Source of the DNA: Saccharothrix algeriensis
GTDB lineage: Bacteria > Actinomycetota > Actinomycetes > Mycobacteriales > Pseudonocardiaceae
Direction: 5' to 3'
Assembly (NCBI RefSeq): GCF_016907655.1
Contig: NZ_JAFBCL010000001.1
Location: 124,001-188,000 of the forward strand
DNA length: 64,000 nt
A program made the position numbers and the translations under genes. Position 1 is the stretch's first letter, and each line of letters opens with the position of its first letter. Positions 23,450-32,963 of the stretch are shown piece by piece. The notes under the pieces are model-generated. The model worked only from the letters and a program-made list of their open reading frames with translations, searched no databases and was not told where the DNA came from.

Positions 23450-26149
23450 TCAGCGGTCCGCGACTGCGGGCACTTCGGCAGGCACGACAGCAGGCACAGC
23501 CGCGGGCGCGTCGGGGAGCAGCCCGAGCGACTGGGCGCGCAGCACCGCGGACAGGCGGTCGGTGGTGCCCAGCTTCCGGTACAGGTGCTGGAGGTGGCGG
23601 TGCACGGTGCGCGGCGAGATGTCCATCCGCCGGGCGATGGCGTCCGCCGTCAGCCCTTCGGCGAGCACGCCGAGCACGGCCAGCTCGCGATCGGTCAGGC
23701 CGTGGCCGGCCGGCGCGCCCGGCGGCCACGCCCCGGCCAGGCGGTCGGCCAGGCCCGGTTCGCACGCGTCGAGCAGGGCTCGGGCGCGGGCGCGCTCGCG
23801 GCGTGCCCGGCGGGCGCCGGTGGTCGGACCGGTGCGGCGGAACAGCGCGGCGGCGACCAGGCGGGCGCGGCCGGCGTGGACGGGTTCGCCCGCGCCCTCG
23901 AACGCCCTGGCCGCGCGCACGGCGTGCACGGCGGCCTCGGCGGGCGAGCCGTGGCCGAGCGCGCCCGCCCGCGCGACGTGCGCGTGGGCGCGCCGCAGCC
24001 CCGCCGGGAGGCCGGCGGTGAGCGCCGCGGCGCGCTCGGCCCACCGGGCGGCTGCGGCGGTGCGGCCCAGCGCGCCGTCGGCCAGCGCGAGCAGGGCGCA
24101 CCACCGCACCGCGGTCGGCGGTTCGACCAGGGGCAGGTCGGGGCCGCCGCCCGCGGCGAGCAGCTGGGCCGTGCAGCGCGCCGGGTCGCCGGTGTGCAGC
24201 AGCGCCAGGGCCAGCGCGAAGTGCGCCGGTAGGGTCGGGTGCGCCGCGACGGCCCGCTCGGCGAGCCGGCGGCCCTCGGCGGCGTCGCCCCGCCACACGG
24301 CGATCCGCGCCCGCCCGGCCAGCGCGCGCGAACGGGCCTGGGCCGCGCCGGACAGGAACGCCGACTCGGCGGCGTCGGCGTAGCACTCGTGGGCCTCGGC
24401 GAGGCGGCCGAGGTGCTCCAGCGCCGCGCCCCGGGCCTCGGCCAGCGGGACGACGAGGTCGTCGCGCCCGCCGGCGCGCGCGACGGCCGGCGCCCGGTCG
24501 AGGTGGCGGAGGGCGTCGGCGGGGCGTTCCAGCGCGGTTTCGGCGCGCCCCAGCCAGAGCAGGGCCTGCGCGGGGCAGTCGGCGAGGCGGTCCGCCCGCG
24601 CCGCGGCCTCGTCGAGCAGGGCCGGGTCGCGGGCGGGCCCGAGCTGCCGGACGGCCAGCGCCGACACGAGCGCGGCGTCGTCGCCCAGGGCCCGCGCGGC
24701 GGCGAGCACGCGGTCCGCGCGGTGGTGGCCGGCGGCGGGGTCGGCGGCCAGCCCGAGTTCCAGCAGCACGCGGCCGCGCGCGTCGGCGCGGCCGCGCAGT
24801 TCGCGCTCCAGCAGGGCGTTGGCCTCGGCGTGCCGGCCGTGCGCGCGGTCGGACAGGGCGCAGCGCAGCGCCACGTCGGCGCGGTCCGCCGGCCGCAGGT
24901 CCAGCAGCTCCCGGATCGCGCGGCGGTTCGGCCGCCCGGTGGCCTCCGCCGCGGCGACCAGCCTGCGCAGCACGCGCGACCTCGCCGACGTCGCGCCCCG
25001 CGGCAGCAGCGCCCGGGCGGCCTCCAGCAGGCCGACGGCGACGGCGGGCGCGACGCGGGACGCCGCGTCGGCGGCGGCGACCAGGTCGGCCACCGCGTCC
25101 AGGTCGCCCGGCCGGGCGGAGCGGGCCACGTGGTGCGCGCGGGCGGTGACCGGCGCGCCGTCCTCGGCCAGCACCCGGGCGGCGCGGGCGTGGGCCCGCC
25201 GCACCCACCGCCCGTCCGCGGCGTCGAGCAGCGACCCCGGCGGCCGACCGCGCCCGGCCGCCGCCAGCCTGACCAGGGCGGCCCGGGCCTCGTGCAGCGT
25301 CGTCCCGGCCACCGCCGCCACCAGCCCCGGCTCGGCGCCGCCCAGCACGGCCGCCGCCCTGGCCACCAGGAGGTCGGCCGGCGGGAGGACCGGCGCCGCG
25401 GCCGCCGGCGGCGCGCCCAACTCGACCACCTCGTGCCCGACGGGGCCGTCCACCCCGTCGGGCGGGTCCGGCGGGACGACCGCGCCCGGTGGGTGGGCGA
25501 CCACGAGCAGGAGGTCGGCCTCCGGCGGGTGGCGGAGCAGGTGGCCGAGGAGTTCCCGGGAGCCGGGGTCGGCCAGGTGCGCGTCGTCCACGGCGACCAG
25601 CAGCCCGGCCGGCCGGGCGAGGGCCGCCACCAGGTCGGCCACCGTGCGGTAGAGGCGGTGGCGTTCCGCGGCGAGCAGGGTCGACGTGCCGCGCTCGGCG
25701 GCCAGCAGCGAGTGGAACACCGCGCGCAGCAGCAGGAGCGCGTCCTGGGCGGCGGGCGCCCCCGCGCCCGTGTCGGGCGAGTCGCGCAGGGCGTCGCGGA
25801 GCGTGCCGAACGGCACCGCGCGGCCGGCCTCCGTGCCGCACGCGGCCAGGGCCGGCAGGCGGCGGTGGCGGGAGCCGCGCACCAGCTCGTCCAGCAGGCG
25901 GGACTTGCCCGCACCCGCACCGCCGACCACGCGCACCAACCTCACGCCCGAGCCGCGCGCGCCGTCGAGCAGGGCCGAGGCGTCCAGCCCCGCACCGCCC
26001 CCGCGCGGACCGGCGGCACCCGCAGCGGGGCCACCCGAACCGAACACCACCGGGCCCGACCGGACCACCTCCAGCGCGCCCGAGCCGGGCTCTGCCCCTT
26101 CCAGCGCCCCCTCCAGCGCATCCGGACCGAACGGTTCCGCTGTGCCCAT
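23450..26149 (-). CDS. LAL-type LuxR transcriptional regulator with AAA ATPase domain
   Basis: The 899-residue regulator has a P-loop near the N-terminus (GGAGAGKSRL, about 76-85) and a likely Walker B segment (GLLVAVDDAHLADPGSRELL). A long helical TPR/MalT-like region rich in Ala and Arg follows, then a C-terminal LuxR-type HTH (LTDRELAVLGVLAEGLTADA, then IARRMDISPRTVHRHLQHLY). This is the LAL architecture common among activators of actinomycete secondary-metabolite clusters. It is transcribed away from the PLP-decarboxylase gene across a 482-base spacer and lies between the MbtH gene and the Pls-like synthetase, so it could control this region. An alanine- and proline-rich tail follows the HTH. 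Confidence 0.9.
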   Translation of the reverse strand: MGTAEPFGPDALEGALEGAEPGSGALEVVRSGPVVFGSGGPAAGAAGPRGGGAGLDASALLDGARGSGVRLVRVVGGAGAGKSRLLDELVRGSRHRRLPALAACGTEAGRAVPFGTLRDALRDSPDTGAGAPAAQDALLLLRAVFHSLLAAERGTSTLLAAERHRLYRTVADLVAALARPAGLLVAVDDAHLADPGSRELLGHLLRHPPEADLLLVVAHPPGAVVPPDPPDGVDGPVGHEVVELGAPPAAAAPVLPPADLLVARAAAVLGGAEPGLVAAVAGTTLHEARAALVRLAAAGRGRPPGSLLDAADGRWVRRAHARAARVLAEDGAPVTARAHHVARSARPGDLDAVADLVAAADAASRVAPAVAVGLLEAARALLPRGATSARSRVLRRLVAAAEATGRPNRRAIRELLDLRPADRADVALRCALSDRAHGRHAEANALLERELRGRADARGRVLLELGLAADPAAGHHRADRVLAAARALGDDAALVSALAVRQLGPARDPALLDEAAARADRLADCPAQALLWLGRAETALERPADALRHLDRAPAVARAGGRDDLVVPLAEARGAALEHLGRLAEAHECYADAAESAFLSGAAQARSRALAGRARIAVWRGDAAEGRRLAERAVAAHPTLPAHFALALALLHTGDPARCTAQLLAAGGGPDLPLVEPPTAVRWCALLALADGALGRTAAAARWAERAAALTAGLPAGLRRAHAHVARAGALGHGSPAEAAVHAVRAARAFEGAGEPVHAGRARLVAAALFRRTGPTTGARRARRERARARALLDACEPGLADRLAGAWPPGAPAGHGLTDRELAVLGVLAEGLTADAIARRMDISPRTVHRHLQHLYRKLGTTDRLSAVLRAQSLGLLPDAPAAVPAVVPAEVPAVADR

Positions 26150-26631
26150 GGCGTCCTCCCGCGACTAATGAGGGCACCGCCGAGTGGCGGATACCCCTCC
26201 GCGCCGGTCATCGCCCGAACGGTGGACGCGGGCGGTGATAGCGCGCAGCCGGCAGGACGCGCGCCCGTTCCGGCGCGGAGGAGAGCGCCGACTGTTGGAG
26301 GAAGAACGACTGCGGGATTGTTCGGCCCACTGCCGCGCGCACCGCGATGGTGGAACGTCGACCGGTTCCTCCGGTCCCCCACCGGCTCAACACGCTGATG
26401 TTCCGACCCCCGGAGCGCGCGGCTGCGCAACGCCCGGCTTCCCGGGTTGGAGTTGCGCGCCAGGACGCCGCGTCAGGAGCCAAGAGCAAAAGCCTGAACG
26501 GTGCGGGGTGTGGGAGCCCGGGGTGGGGTGACGTGGTGGAGCCGGTTCCGGTGGGGTGGATCGGGACGGTGGGTGGGTGGGCGTGCCAGGATCGGGAGCG
26601 CTGGTAGATCGCTTCGACGCCTGGAGCCGCT
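26150..26631. promoter_or_regulatory. Long divergent control region
   Basis: This 482-base gap lies between the LAL regulator (leftward) and the PLP decarboxylase (rightward). It contains an imperfect palindrome with 5-base arms (GGAAC-N8-GTTCC, 26352-26369, with GTCGAC inside), a possible regulator site. I find no gene or clear -35/-10 pair. Confidence 0.35.
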
Positions 26632-28011
26632 GTGGATCCCGTGTTGGCAGCCGACCTCGCGAAGCTCCGGGACGTGCTGGGCGCGGCCGGGAGGTACGCG
26701 GCGGACGTGGTGGTGGGGATGGGTGAGCGGCCCGTCGTCGCGCCGACCGGGGTGGAGCCGGTCGGGTTGCCGGAGGCGGGGTTGGGGTTCGACGGGGCGT
26801 TGGCCGCCTTCACCCGGCGGTGGGAGCCGGGTTTCTCCGGTTCGGCCGGCCCGCGCTACCTGGGGTTCGTCACCGGCGGGGCCACGCCCGCGGCGTTGGC
26901 GGGCGACTGGCTGGCGGGCGCGTTCGACCAGAACGCGGCGGCCCACGACGGGTCCGCGGCCAAGGGGTTCGAGCAGGAGACGGTGCGGTGGCTGGCGTCG
27001 CTGTTCGGGTTGGGCGGTGCGCACTCCGGCGCGTTCGTCAGCGGCGCCACGATGTCGACGTTCGTCGGGCTGGCGCTGGCCCGGGAGTGGCTGGGCGAGC
27101 AGCGCGGCGTGTCCGTGGCGCAGCACGGGACCGGCGGGCTGGGGCCGGTCGCGGTGTTCTCCGGCGCGCCGCACTCCAGCGTGCACAAGGCGTTGGCGAT
27201 GCTCGGCCTGGGCCGGGACAGCCTGCGCCCGGTGCCCACCCTGCCCGGTCGCGAGGCGGTGGACGTCGAGCGGTTGCGGGTGGCGTTGGCGGGGGTGGGC
27301 GGGCCCGCGGTCGTGGTGGGCAACGCGGGCACGGTGAACACCGTCGACTTCGACGACCTGGCGGCGCTGGCGCGGTTGCGCGAGCAGCACCCGTTCTGGC
27401 TGCACGTGGACGCCGCGTTCGGCGCGTTCGCGGCGCTCTCCCCCGCGCACGCGCCGCTGGTGGCGGGACTGGCGGAGGCCGACTCGGTGTGCGTGGACCT
27501 GCACAAGTGGCTCAACGTGCCCTACGACTCGGCGGTGCAGTTCACCCGCCGCCCGGACCTGCAGGTGCGGGTGTTCCGCAACTCCGCCGCCTACCTCGGC
27601 CTGCCGACCGAGGACCCCGACTTCGTCCACCTCACCCCGGAGAACTCCCGCCGGCTGCGGGCGTTGGCCGCGTGGTTCACGCTCAGCGCGTACGGCCGGG
27701 ACGGGCACCGCGAGGTCGTGGAGCGGTGCGCCGCCTCCGCCCGGCGCCTCGGCGACCTGCTCGCGGAGACGCCGTCGGTGCGGTTGCTGGCCCCGGTGCG
27801 GCTCAACGTCGTGTGCTTCACCCTCGCCGACGACCCCTCGCCCGAGCGGGTGGCCGAGGTGTCGCGGGCCATCGCCGCGACGGGCGAGACGTTCCTGTCC
27901 CCCACCGTCTACAACGGACAGCACGCGCTGCGGGCGGCGTTCGGCAACTGGCGCACCACGTCCTCGGACGCCGACCGGGCGTACCGCGCGATCGCGCGGG
28001 CGATGGGCTGA
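26632..28011 (+). CDS. Group II PLP-dependent amino-acid decarboxylase
   Basis: The 459-residue enzyme belongs to the pyridoxal-phosphate decarboxylases that act on aromatic amino acids, glutamate, or 2,4-diaminobutyrate. The PLP lysine is K292 in DLHKWLNVPYDS. The cofactor-pairing aspartate is D260 in WLHVDAAFG, and GNAGTVNTVDFDD (about 230-242) is the usual segment before it. The substrate-side segment AAAHDGSAAKGFEQE (about 102-116) is of the type seen in aromatic or diaminobutyrate decarboxylases, but specificity cannot be assigned. It starts at GTG 26632. Its place beside the LAL regulator and upstream of the Pls-like synthetase suggests it may supply or modify a monomer, an inference. 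Confidence 0.88.
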   Translation: MDPVLAADLAKLRDVLGAAGRYAADVVVGMGERPVVAPTGVEPVGLPEAGLGFDGALAAFTRRWEPGFSGSAGPRYLGFVTGGATPAALAGDWLAGAFDQNAAAHDGSAAKGFEQETVRWLASLFGLGGAHSGAFVSGATMSTFVGLALAREWLGEQRGVSVAQHGTGGLGPVAVFSGAPHSSVHKALAMLGLGRDSLRPVPTLPGREAVDVERLRVALAGVGGPAVVVGNAGTVNTVDFDDLAALARLREQHPFWLHVDAAFGAFAALSPAHAPLVAGLAEADSVCVDLHKWLNVPYDSAVQFTRRPDLQVRVFRNSAAYLGLPTEDPDFVHLTPENSRRLRALAAWFTLSAYGRDGHREVVERCAASARRLGDLLAETPSVRLLAPVRLNVVCFTLADDPSPERVAEVSRAIAATGETFLSPTVYNGQHALRAAFGNWRTTSSDADRAYRAIARAMG

Positions 28012-28045
28012 CGCGAGGCGCCGGGACGGCGCGGCGGGCGACCGC

Positions 28046-28921
28046 CTACCCCAAGCCGGGCAGCACTTCCGCCGCGACGGCCTCCAGGACGCGCTCGTCG
28101 CCCGCGAACACGCCGGACTCCCGCGGCCAGGGGGCGGCCACGTCGGTGAAGCCCGCTTCCCCCGCCCTGCCCAGGAAGTCGCGGTAGCACTCCACGCTCG
28201 ACAGCGAGAACACCGGGGCCCCGTCGGTCTGCAGGAAGCGGCGGACCCCGGCGCGCGGGCGGTCGTGGGCGGACAGGGCGTCGTCCAGCCGCACCGACAG
28301 CTCCGCCACCGACTTCCACCAGTCGTCCAGGGTGTCCCGGCGCGTGCCGGTGGTGATCCAGCCCTGGCCGAAGCGGGCCACCAGGCCCAGCGCCTTGGGG
28401 CCGTTGGCCGCCACCACGAACGGGATGCGCGGGCGCTGCACGCAGCCGGGAAGGTTCCGCGCGCCCGAGGCCCGGTAGTACTCGCCCGACCAGGTGACGT
28501 CGTCCCGCGTCAGCAGCAGGTCCAGCAGTTCCACGAACTCCGCGTACCGCTTCGCCGGGCTGGCCGCCCGGTTGGTCCCCCCGAACACCTCCGCGTCGTA
28601 CCCGCCCATCCCGCCGGCTCCGACGCCGAGCGTGAACCGGCCGCCCGACACGTCGTCCAGGGCGGTCAGCTCGCGCGCGAAGGGCACCGGGTGGCGGAAG
28701 TTGGGCGAGGCCACCAGCATCCCCAGCTCGATGCGCGAGGTGGCCGCCGCGGCCAGCGCCAGCGTGGGCACGGAGCCGAACCACGGGCCGTCGACCAGCG
28801 TCCGCCAGCCCAGGTGGTCGAAGGTCCACGCGTGGGCGAACCCGTACTCCTCCACCGCCCGCCAGCGCGGTTCCGCCTCGGCCCACCGGTACTCCGGCAG
28901 GATCGTGATCCCGGCCTTCAC
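28046..28921 (-). CDS. LLM-class flavin-dependent oxidoreductase
   Basis: The 291-residue protein is a luciferase-like monooxygenase-fold enzyme. It starts VKAGITILPEYRWAEAEPRW and contains YGFAHAWTFDHLGWRTL, LALAAAATSRIELGMLVASP, and LDDVSGGRFTLGVGAGGMGGY (about 92-112), all typical of the F420- or FMN-dependent branch. Which flavin it uses cannot be told by eye. The GTG at 28921 is preferred because upstream in-frame residues are not family-like. It converges with the decarboxylase gene (34-base gap) and diverges from the Pls-like synthetase, so its promoter shares the 28922-29151 spacer. Confidence 0.85.
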   Translation of the reverse strand: MKAGITILPEYRWAEAEPRWRAVEEYGFAHAWTFDHLGWRTLVDGPWFGSVPTLALAAAATSRIELGMLVASPNFRHPVPFARELTALDDVSGGRFTLGVGAGGMGGYDAEVFGGTNRAASPAKRYAEFVELLDLLLTRDDVTWSGEYYRASGARNLPGCVQRPRIPFVVAANGPKALGLVARFGQGWITTGTRRDTLDDWWKSVAELSVRLDDALSAHDRPRAGVRRFLQTDGAPVFSLSSVECYRDFLGRAGEAGFTDVAAPWPRESGVFAGDERVLEAVAAEVLPGLG

Positions 28922-29103
28922 CCCGCACCCCCGTCCGTCGACGGGTTCGAGCGAACAGACCCGCTGCCCGGCTGTCAAGGAGGTCACCGCGTGTGAATCC
29001 CCCCACTCGGGGTCACGTTCCCCGGGCGCGCGGCGACATTCCCGGTAAAGTCGCTCTTCGGCGGTTTTCGCCGTGGCGATCGCCCAAGGCTGCCTGGCCG
29101 GTC

Positions 29104-29118
29104 CCGCACCGGGTGCGG
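29104..29118 (+). promoter_or_regulatory. Small hairpin upstream of the Pls leader peptide
   Basis: CCGCAC-CGG-GTGCGG forms a 6-bp stem with a 3-base loop, 22 bases before the GGAGG ribosome binding site of the leader reading frame. It could influence translation, or be incidental. Confidence 0.3.
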
Positions 29119-29151
29119 AGCAGCTACCCCCCCACCCCTCGGAGGACGACA

Positions 29152-29184
29152 GTGCGTCTGCGTTCAGCCGGTGCGCGCCGGTGA
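29152..29184 (+). CDS. Ten-residue leader peptide coupled to the Pls-like synthetase
   Basis: A GTG at 29152 follows a good Shine-Dalgarno sequence (GGAGG at 29141-29145, six-base gap) and encodes [10 protein letters not shown], then TGA at 29182-29184. That stop overlaps the GTG start of the synthetase (29181) as GTGA. The synthetase GTG has no ribosome binding site of its own, so translation is probably coupled through this tiny reading frame. Four of ten codons are arginine. Whether the peptide has a regulatory role is unknown. Confidence 0.55.
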   Translation: MRLRSAGARR

Positions 29185-32100
29185 CCATCGCTCCCGACTT
29201 CACCCTCGCACCAGCCCTGTTCCGCGCCCGCGCCGCCGCGCCGGAGCGCACCCTGCTCGACGTCCTGGCCGACACCGCCCGCCGGCACCCCGACGCGCCG
29301 GCCGTGGACGACGGGACGACGGCGCTGACCTACCGGGCGCTGCTCGACGAGGTCGACCGCGCCCGCCGCGAGCTGGCCGCGCGCGGCATCGGCGTCGGCG
29401 ACCGCGTGGGCATCCGCGTCCCCTCGGGCACGGTCGACCTGTACGTGTCGATCCTGGCCGTGCTGGCGGCCGGCGCGGCGTACGTGCCCGTCGACGCCGA
29501 GGACCCGGACGAGCGCGCGGAACTGGTGTTCAGCGAAGCCGGCGCGTGCGCGGTGCTGGTCGCCGACCGCGAGCTGGTCCCGCGCGGCGCGCCGATGGGC
29601 ATGGTGGGCGCGCCCGGCCCGGACGACGACGCGTGGATCATCTTCACCTCCGGCTCCACCGGCAAGCCCAAGGGCGTCGCGGTGTCGCACCGGTCGGCCG
29701 CCGCGTTCGTGGACGCCGAGGCGCGCCTGTTCCTCGCCGACGAGCCGATCGGGCCCGACGACCGGGTGCTGGCCGGCCTGTCGGTCGCGTTCGACGCCTC
29801 CTGCGAGGAGATGTGGCTGGCGTGGCGGCACGGCGCGTGCCTGGTGCCCGCGCCGCGCTCCCTGGTGCGCACCGGCATGGACCTCGGGCCGTGGCTGGTG
29901 GAGCAGGAGATCACCGTCGTGTCCACGGTGCCGACGCTGGCCGCGCTGTGGCCGGTCGAGGCGCTCGACGACGTGCGGCTGCTCATCTTCGGCGGCGAAG
30001 CCTGCCCGCCGGAGCTGGCCGAGCGGCTGGCCGTCGACGGGCGCGAGGTGTGGAACACCTACGGGCCCACCGAGGCGACCGTCGTGGCGTGCGCCGCGCC
30101 GCTGACCGGGGACGGCCCGGTGCGGATCGGGCTGCCGCTGGACGGCTGGGAGCTGGCCGTGGTCGACGCCGACGGCCGGGTGGTCCCGATGGGCGGCACC
30201 GGCGAGCTGGTCATCGGCGGCGTCGGCCTGGCCCGCTACCTGGACCAGGCCAAGGACGCCGAGAAGTTCGCGCCGCTGCCCGCCCTGGGCTGGTCCCGCG
30301 CCTACCGCAGCGGCGACCTGGTCAAGGCCGAGGAGGCGGGGCTGCTGTTCCTGGGCCGGGCCGACGAGCAGGTCAAGCTCGGCGGCCGGCGCATCGAGCT
30401 GGGCGAGGTCGACGCGGCGCTGCAGGCCCTGCCGGGCGTGGCCGGCGCCGCCGCGGCGGTGCGCACCACCAGGGGCGGCAACCAGGTCCTCGTCGGCTAC
30501 GTGGTGGCCGCTGAGGGCTTCGACCAGGCCGGCGCGGTGGCCCGGCTGCGCGCCGCGCTGCCCGCCGCCCTCGTGCCGCTGCTCGCGGTCGTGGACACGC
30601 TGCCCACCCGGACCTCCGGCAAGGTCGACCGCGCCGCGCTGCCGTGGCCGCTGCCCGCCCTGGACGCCGAGGTCGAGTCGCGCCTGGAGGGCACCGAGGC
30701 GTGGCTGGCCGAGCAGTGGGCCGAGGTGCTCGGCTCGCGGGTCGCCGGCGCCGACGCCGACTTCTTCGCCAGCGGCGGCGGCAGCCTCGCCGCGGCGCAG
30801 CTGGTGTCGCTCGTGCGCGCCCGGCACGCCGGGGTCTCGGTCAGCGACGTCTACCAGCACCCGACGCTGCGCGCGCTGGCCCGGCGGCTGGACGAGCTGG
30901 CCGCCCACGACGCGCCCGCGCGGGTCGTGGCGCCGACCCCGCGCCGCACCGCGGTGGTCCAGGCCCTGCTGACCGTCCCGCTGATGACCGTGGCGGGCCT
31001 GCGGTGGACGGTCGCCCTGGCGGCGATCGGCAACGTCCTCGGGCTGATGTCGGTGTCGTGGTGGTGGGTCGCCGCCGGCTGGGTCGCGTTCGTCAGCCCG
31101 CCCGGCAAGCTCGCCGTCGCCGCCGGCGGCGCGCGGCTGCTGCTGCGGGGCGTGCGGCCGGGCTCCTACCCGCGCGGCGGGGGCGTCCACGTGCGGCTGT
31201 GGGCCGCCGAGCGGCTCGCGGAGTTCAGCGGCGCGACCAACCTCGCCGGCTCCTGGATCACGCACTACGCGCGCGCCCTGGGCGCGAAGGTCGGCCCGGA
31301 CGTCGACCTGCACTCGCTGCCGCCGGTCACGGGCCTGCTCAAGCTCGGCCGGGGCTGCGCGATCGAACCCGAGGTCGACCTGTCCGGCACCTGGGTGGAC
31401 GGCGACCGCGTGCACGTCGGCCGCATCCGGGTCGGGGCGGGCGCGACGGTCGGCGCGCGCAGCACCCTGCTGCCCGGCGCGCGGATCGGCAAGCGGGCCG
31501 AGGTGGCGCCCGGCTCCGGCGTGGTCGGCTCGGTGCCGACCGGGCAGCGCTGGGCGGGCGTGCCCGCGCAGCGCACCGGCAAGGCCGCGCGGCCCGGTCC
31601 GCGACCGCCGCGCTCCCCGTGGTGGCAGGCCGTGTACGGGGTGACGACGTTCGCGCTGGGCCTGCTGCCCGCCGTGGCGGCGCTGCCGGCCCTGCTGCTG
31701 GTCGTGCGCGGCCCGCTGACGCTGGGCAGCGCGCTGCTCGCGGTGCCGTTGGCGACGGTGGCGTGGCTGGTCTCCTACGCGCTGCTGGTGCTGGTGTCGG
31801 TGCGGCTGCTCGGCGTCGGGCTGCGGGCGGGCGTGCACCCGGTGCACAGCCGGGTCGCGTGGCGGGCGTGGACCACCGAGCGGCTGATGAACATGGCGCG
31901 GGTGGCGCTGTTCCCCCTGTACGCCAGCCTGTTCACGCCCGTGTGGCTGCGGGCGCTGGGGATGCGGGTGGGGCGCGGCGTGGAGGCGTCGACCGTGCTG
32001 GCGCTGCCGAAGATGACCAAGATCGGCGACGGCGCGTTCCTCGCCGACGACACCATGGTCGCCTCCTACGAGCTGGGCGGCGGGTGGCTGCGCATCGCGT

Positions 32101-32963
32101 CCGCCCGGGTCGGCAAGCGGGCGTTCCTGGGCAACTCGGGCATGACCGCGCCCGGTCGCGCGGTGCCCAACCGGGGCCTGGTGGGCGTGCTGTCGGCGGC
32201 TCCCAAGCGGGCCAAGGCGGGCAGCTCCTACCTGGGGATGCCGCCGATGAAGCTGCCGCGCGCGACCGAGGAGGGCGACCAGAGCCGCACGTTCGACCCG
32301 CCGCGGCGGCTGGTCGTGGCGCGCGCGCTGGTCGAGCTGTGCCGGGTGGTGCCGGTGATGTGCCACGTGGCGCTGGTCGTGCTGGTGCTGTTCGCGCTGC
32401 GGGAGCTGGGCGCCCTCGCGCCGCTGCTGGCCGGGGCCGTGCTGCTGGCGGCGGGCGTGCTGGCGTGCGCGGTGGCGGTGCTGGCGAAGTGGGTGCTGGT
32501 CGGGCGGTTCCGGCGGCGCGAGTACCCGCTGTGGAGCGCGTTCGTGTGGCGCAACGAGCTGGCGGACACGTTCGTCGAGGTGCTGGCGGTGCCGTGGCTG
32601 GTGGGCTCGGCGGGCGGCTCGCCGCTGATGGGCGCGTGGCTGCGGGCGCTGGGCGCGCGGATCGGGCGCGGCACCTGGGTCGAGTCGCACTGGTTCCCGG
32701 AGTCCGACCTGGTCTCGCTGGGCGACGGCGCGGCGGTGAACCGGGGGTGCGTGGTGCAGACCCACTTGTTCCACGACCGGATCCTGCGCATGGACCGGGT
32801 GGAGCTGGCCGCCGGCGCGACCCTGGGGCCGCACGGGATCGTGCTGCCCGGCGCGACGGTCGGCGCGCACACCACGGTGGGGCCCGCCTCGCTGGTGATG
32901 CGCGGCGAGGAGGTGCCGGCGGGCAGCCGCTGGCTGGGCAACCCGATCTCCGCGTGGCGATGA
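29181..32963 (+). CDS. Pls/PosA-family membrane non-ribosomal peptide synthetase (poly-amino-acid synthetase-like)
   Basis: The 1260-residue protein has the Pls layout. An adenylation domain (about 1-485) shows [13 protein letters not shown] (153-165), NTYGPTEAT (292-300) and SGKVDR with K481. A carrier domain follows, with Ser535 in [11 protein letters not shown]. Three pairs of membrane helices (about 590-640, 815-875, 1050-1105) then separate three tandem C-domain-like units with acetyltransferase/hexapeptide character (about 650-800, 880-1020, 1110-1260). Known Pls enzymes (about 1319 residues) make epsilon-poly-L-lysine. The pocket residues read by eye are D205, A206, E209, S248, I269, G271, T293, V301, V302, K481 (DAESIGTVVK), consistent with lysine or another diamino acid. 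The GTG start overlaps a leader peptide stop. The ATGA overlap with the next gene couples it to an M1 peptidase. Confidence 0.9.
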   Translation: MTIAPDFTLAPALFRARAAAPERTLLDVLADTARRHPDAPAVDDGTTALTYRALLDEVDRARRELAARGIGVGDRVGIRVPSGTVDLYVSILAVLAAGAAYVPVDAEDPDERAELVFSEAGACAVLVADRELVPRGAPMGMVGAPGPDDDAWIIFTSGSTGKPKGVAVSHRSAAAFVDAEARLFLADEPIGPDDRVLAGLSVAFDASCEEMWLAWRHGACLVPAPRSLVRTGMDLGPWLVEQEITVVSTVPTLAALWPVEALDDVRLLIFGGEACPPELAERLAVDGREVWNTYGPTEATVVACAAPLTGDGPVRIGLPLDGWELAVVDADGRVVPMGGTGELVIGGVGLARYLDQAKDAEKFAPLPALGWSRAYRSGDLVKAEEAGLLFLGRADEQVKLGGRRIELGEVDAALQALPGVAGAAAAVRTTRGGNQVLVGYVVAAEGFDQAGAVARLRAALPAALVPLLAVVDTLPTRTSGKVDRAALPWPLPALDAEVESRLEGTEAWLAEQWAEVLGSRVAGADADFFASGGGSLAAAQLVSLVRARHAGVSVSDVYQHPTLRALARRLDELAAHDAPARVVAPTPRRTAVVQALLTVPLMTVAGLRWTVALAAIGNVLGLMSVSWWWVAAGWVAFVSPPGKLAVAAGGARLLLRGVRPGSYPRGGGVHVRLWAAERLAEFSGATNLAGSWITHYARALGAKVGPDVDLHSLPPVTGLLKLGRGCAIEPEVDLSGTWVDGDRVHVGRIRVGAGATVGARSTLLPGARIGKRAEVAPGSGVVGSVPTGQRWAGVPAQRTGKAARPGPRPPRSPWWQAVYGVTTFALGLLPAVAALPALLLVVRGPLTLGSALLAVPLATVAWLVSYALLVLVSVRLLGVGLRAGVHPVHSRVAWRAWTTERLMNMARVALFPLYASLFTPVWLRALGMRVGRGVEASTVLALPKMTKIGDGAFLADDTMVASYELGGGWLRIASARVGKRAFLGNSGMTAPGRAVPNRGLVGVLSAAPKRAKAGSSYLGMPPMKLPRATEEGDQSRTFDPPRRLVVARALVELCRVVPVMCHVALVVLVLFALRELGALAPLLAGAVLLAAGVLACAVAVLAKWVLVGRFRRREYPLWSAFVWRNELADTFVEVLAVPWLVGSAGGSPLMGAWLRALGARIGRGTWVESHWFPESDLVSLGDGAAVNRGCVVQTHLFHDRILRMDRVELAAGATLGPHGIVLPGATVGAHTTVGPASLVMRGEEVPAGSRWLGNPISAWR

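Noticed and set aside
29124-32870. Long open frame antisense to the Pls-like gene.
   Set aside because: The sense strand encodes a complete, motif-rich synthetase; the antisense product is repetitive Arg/His/Gln/Ala sequence with no domain.
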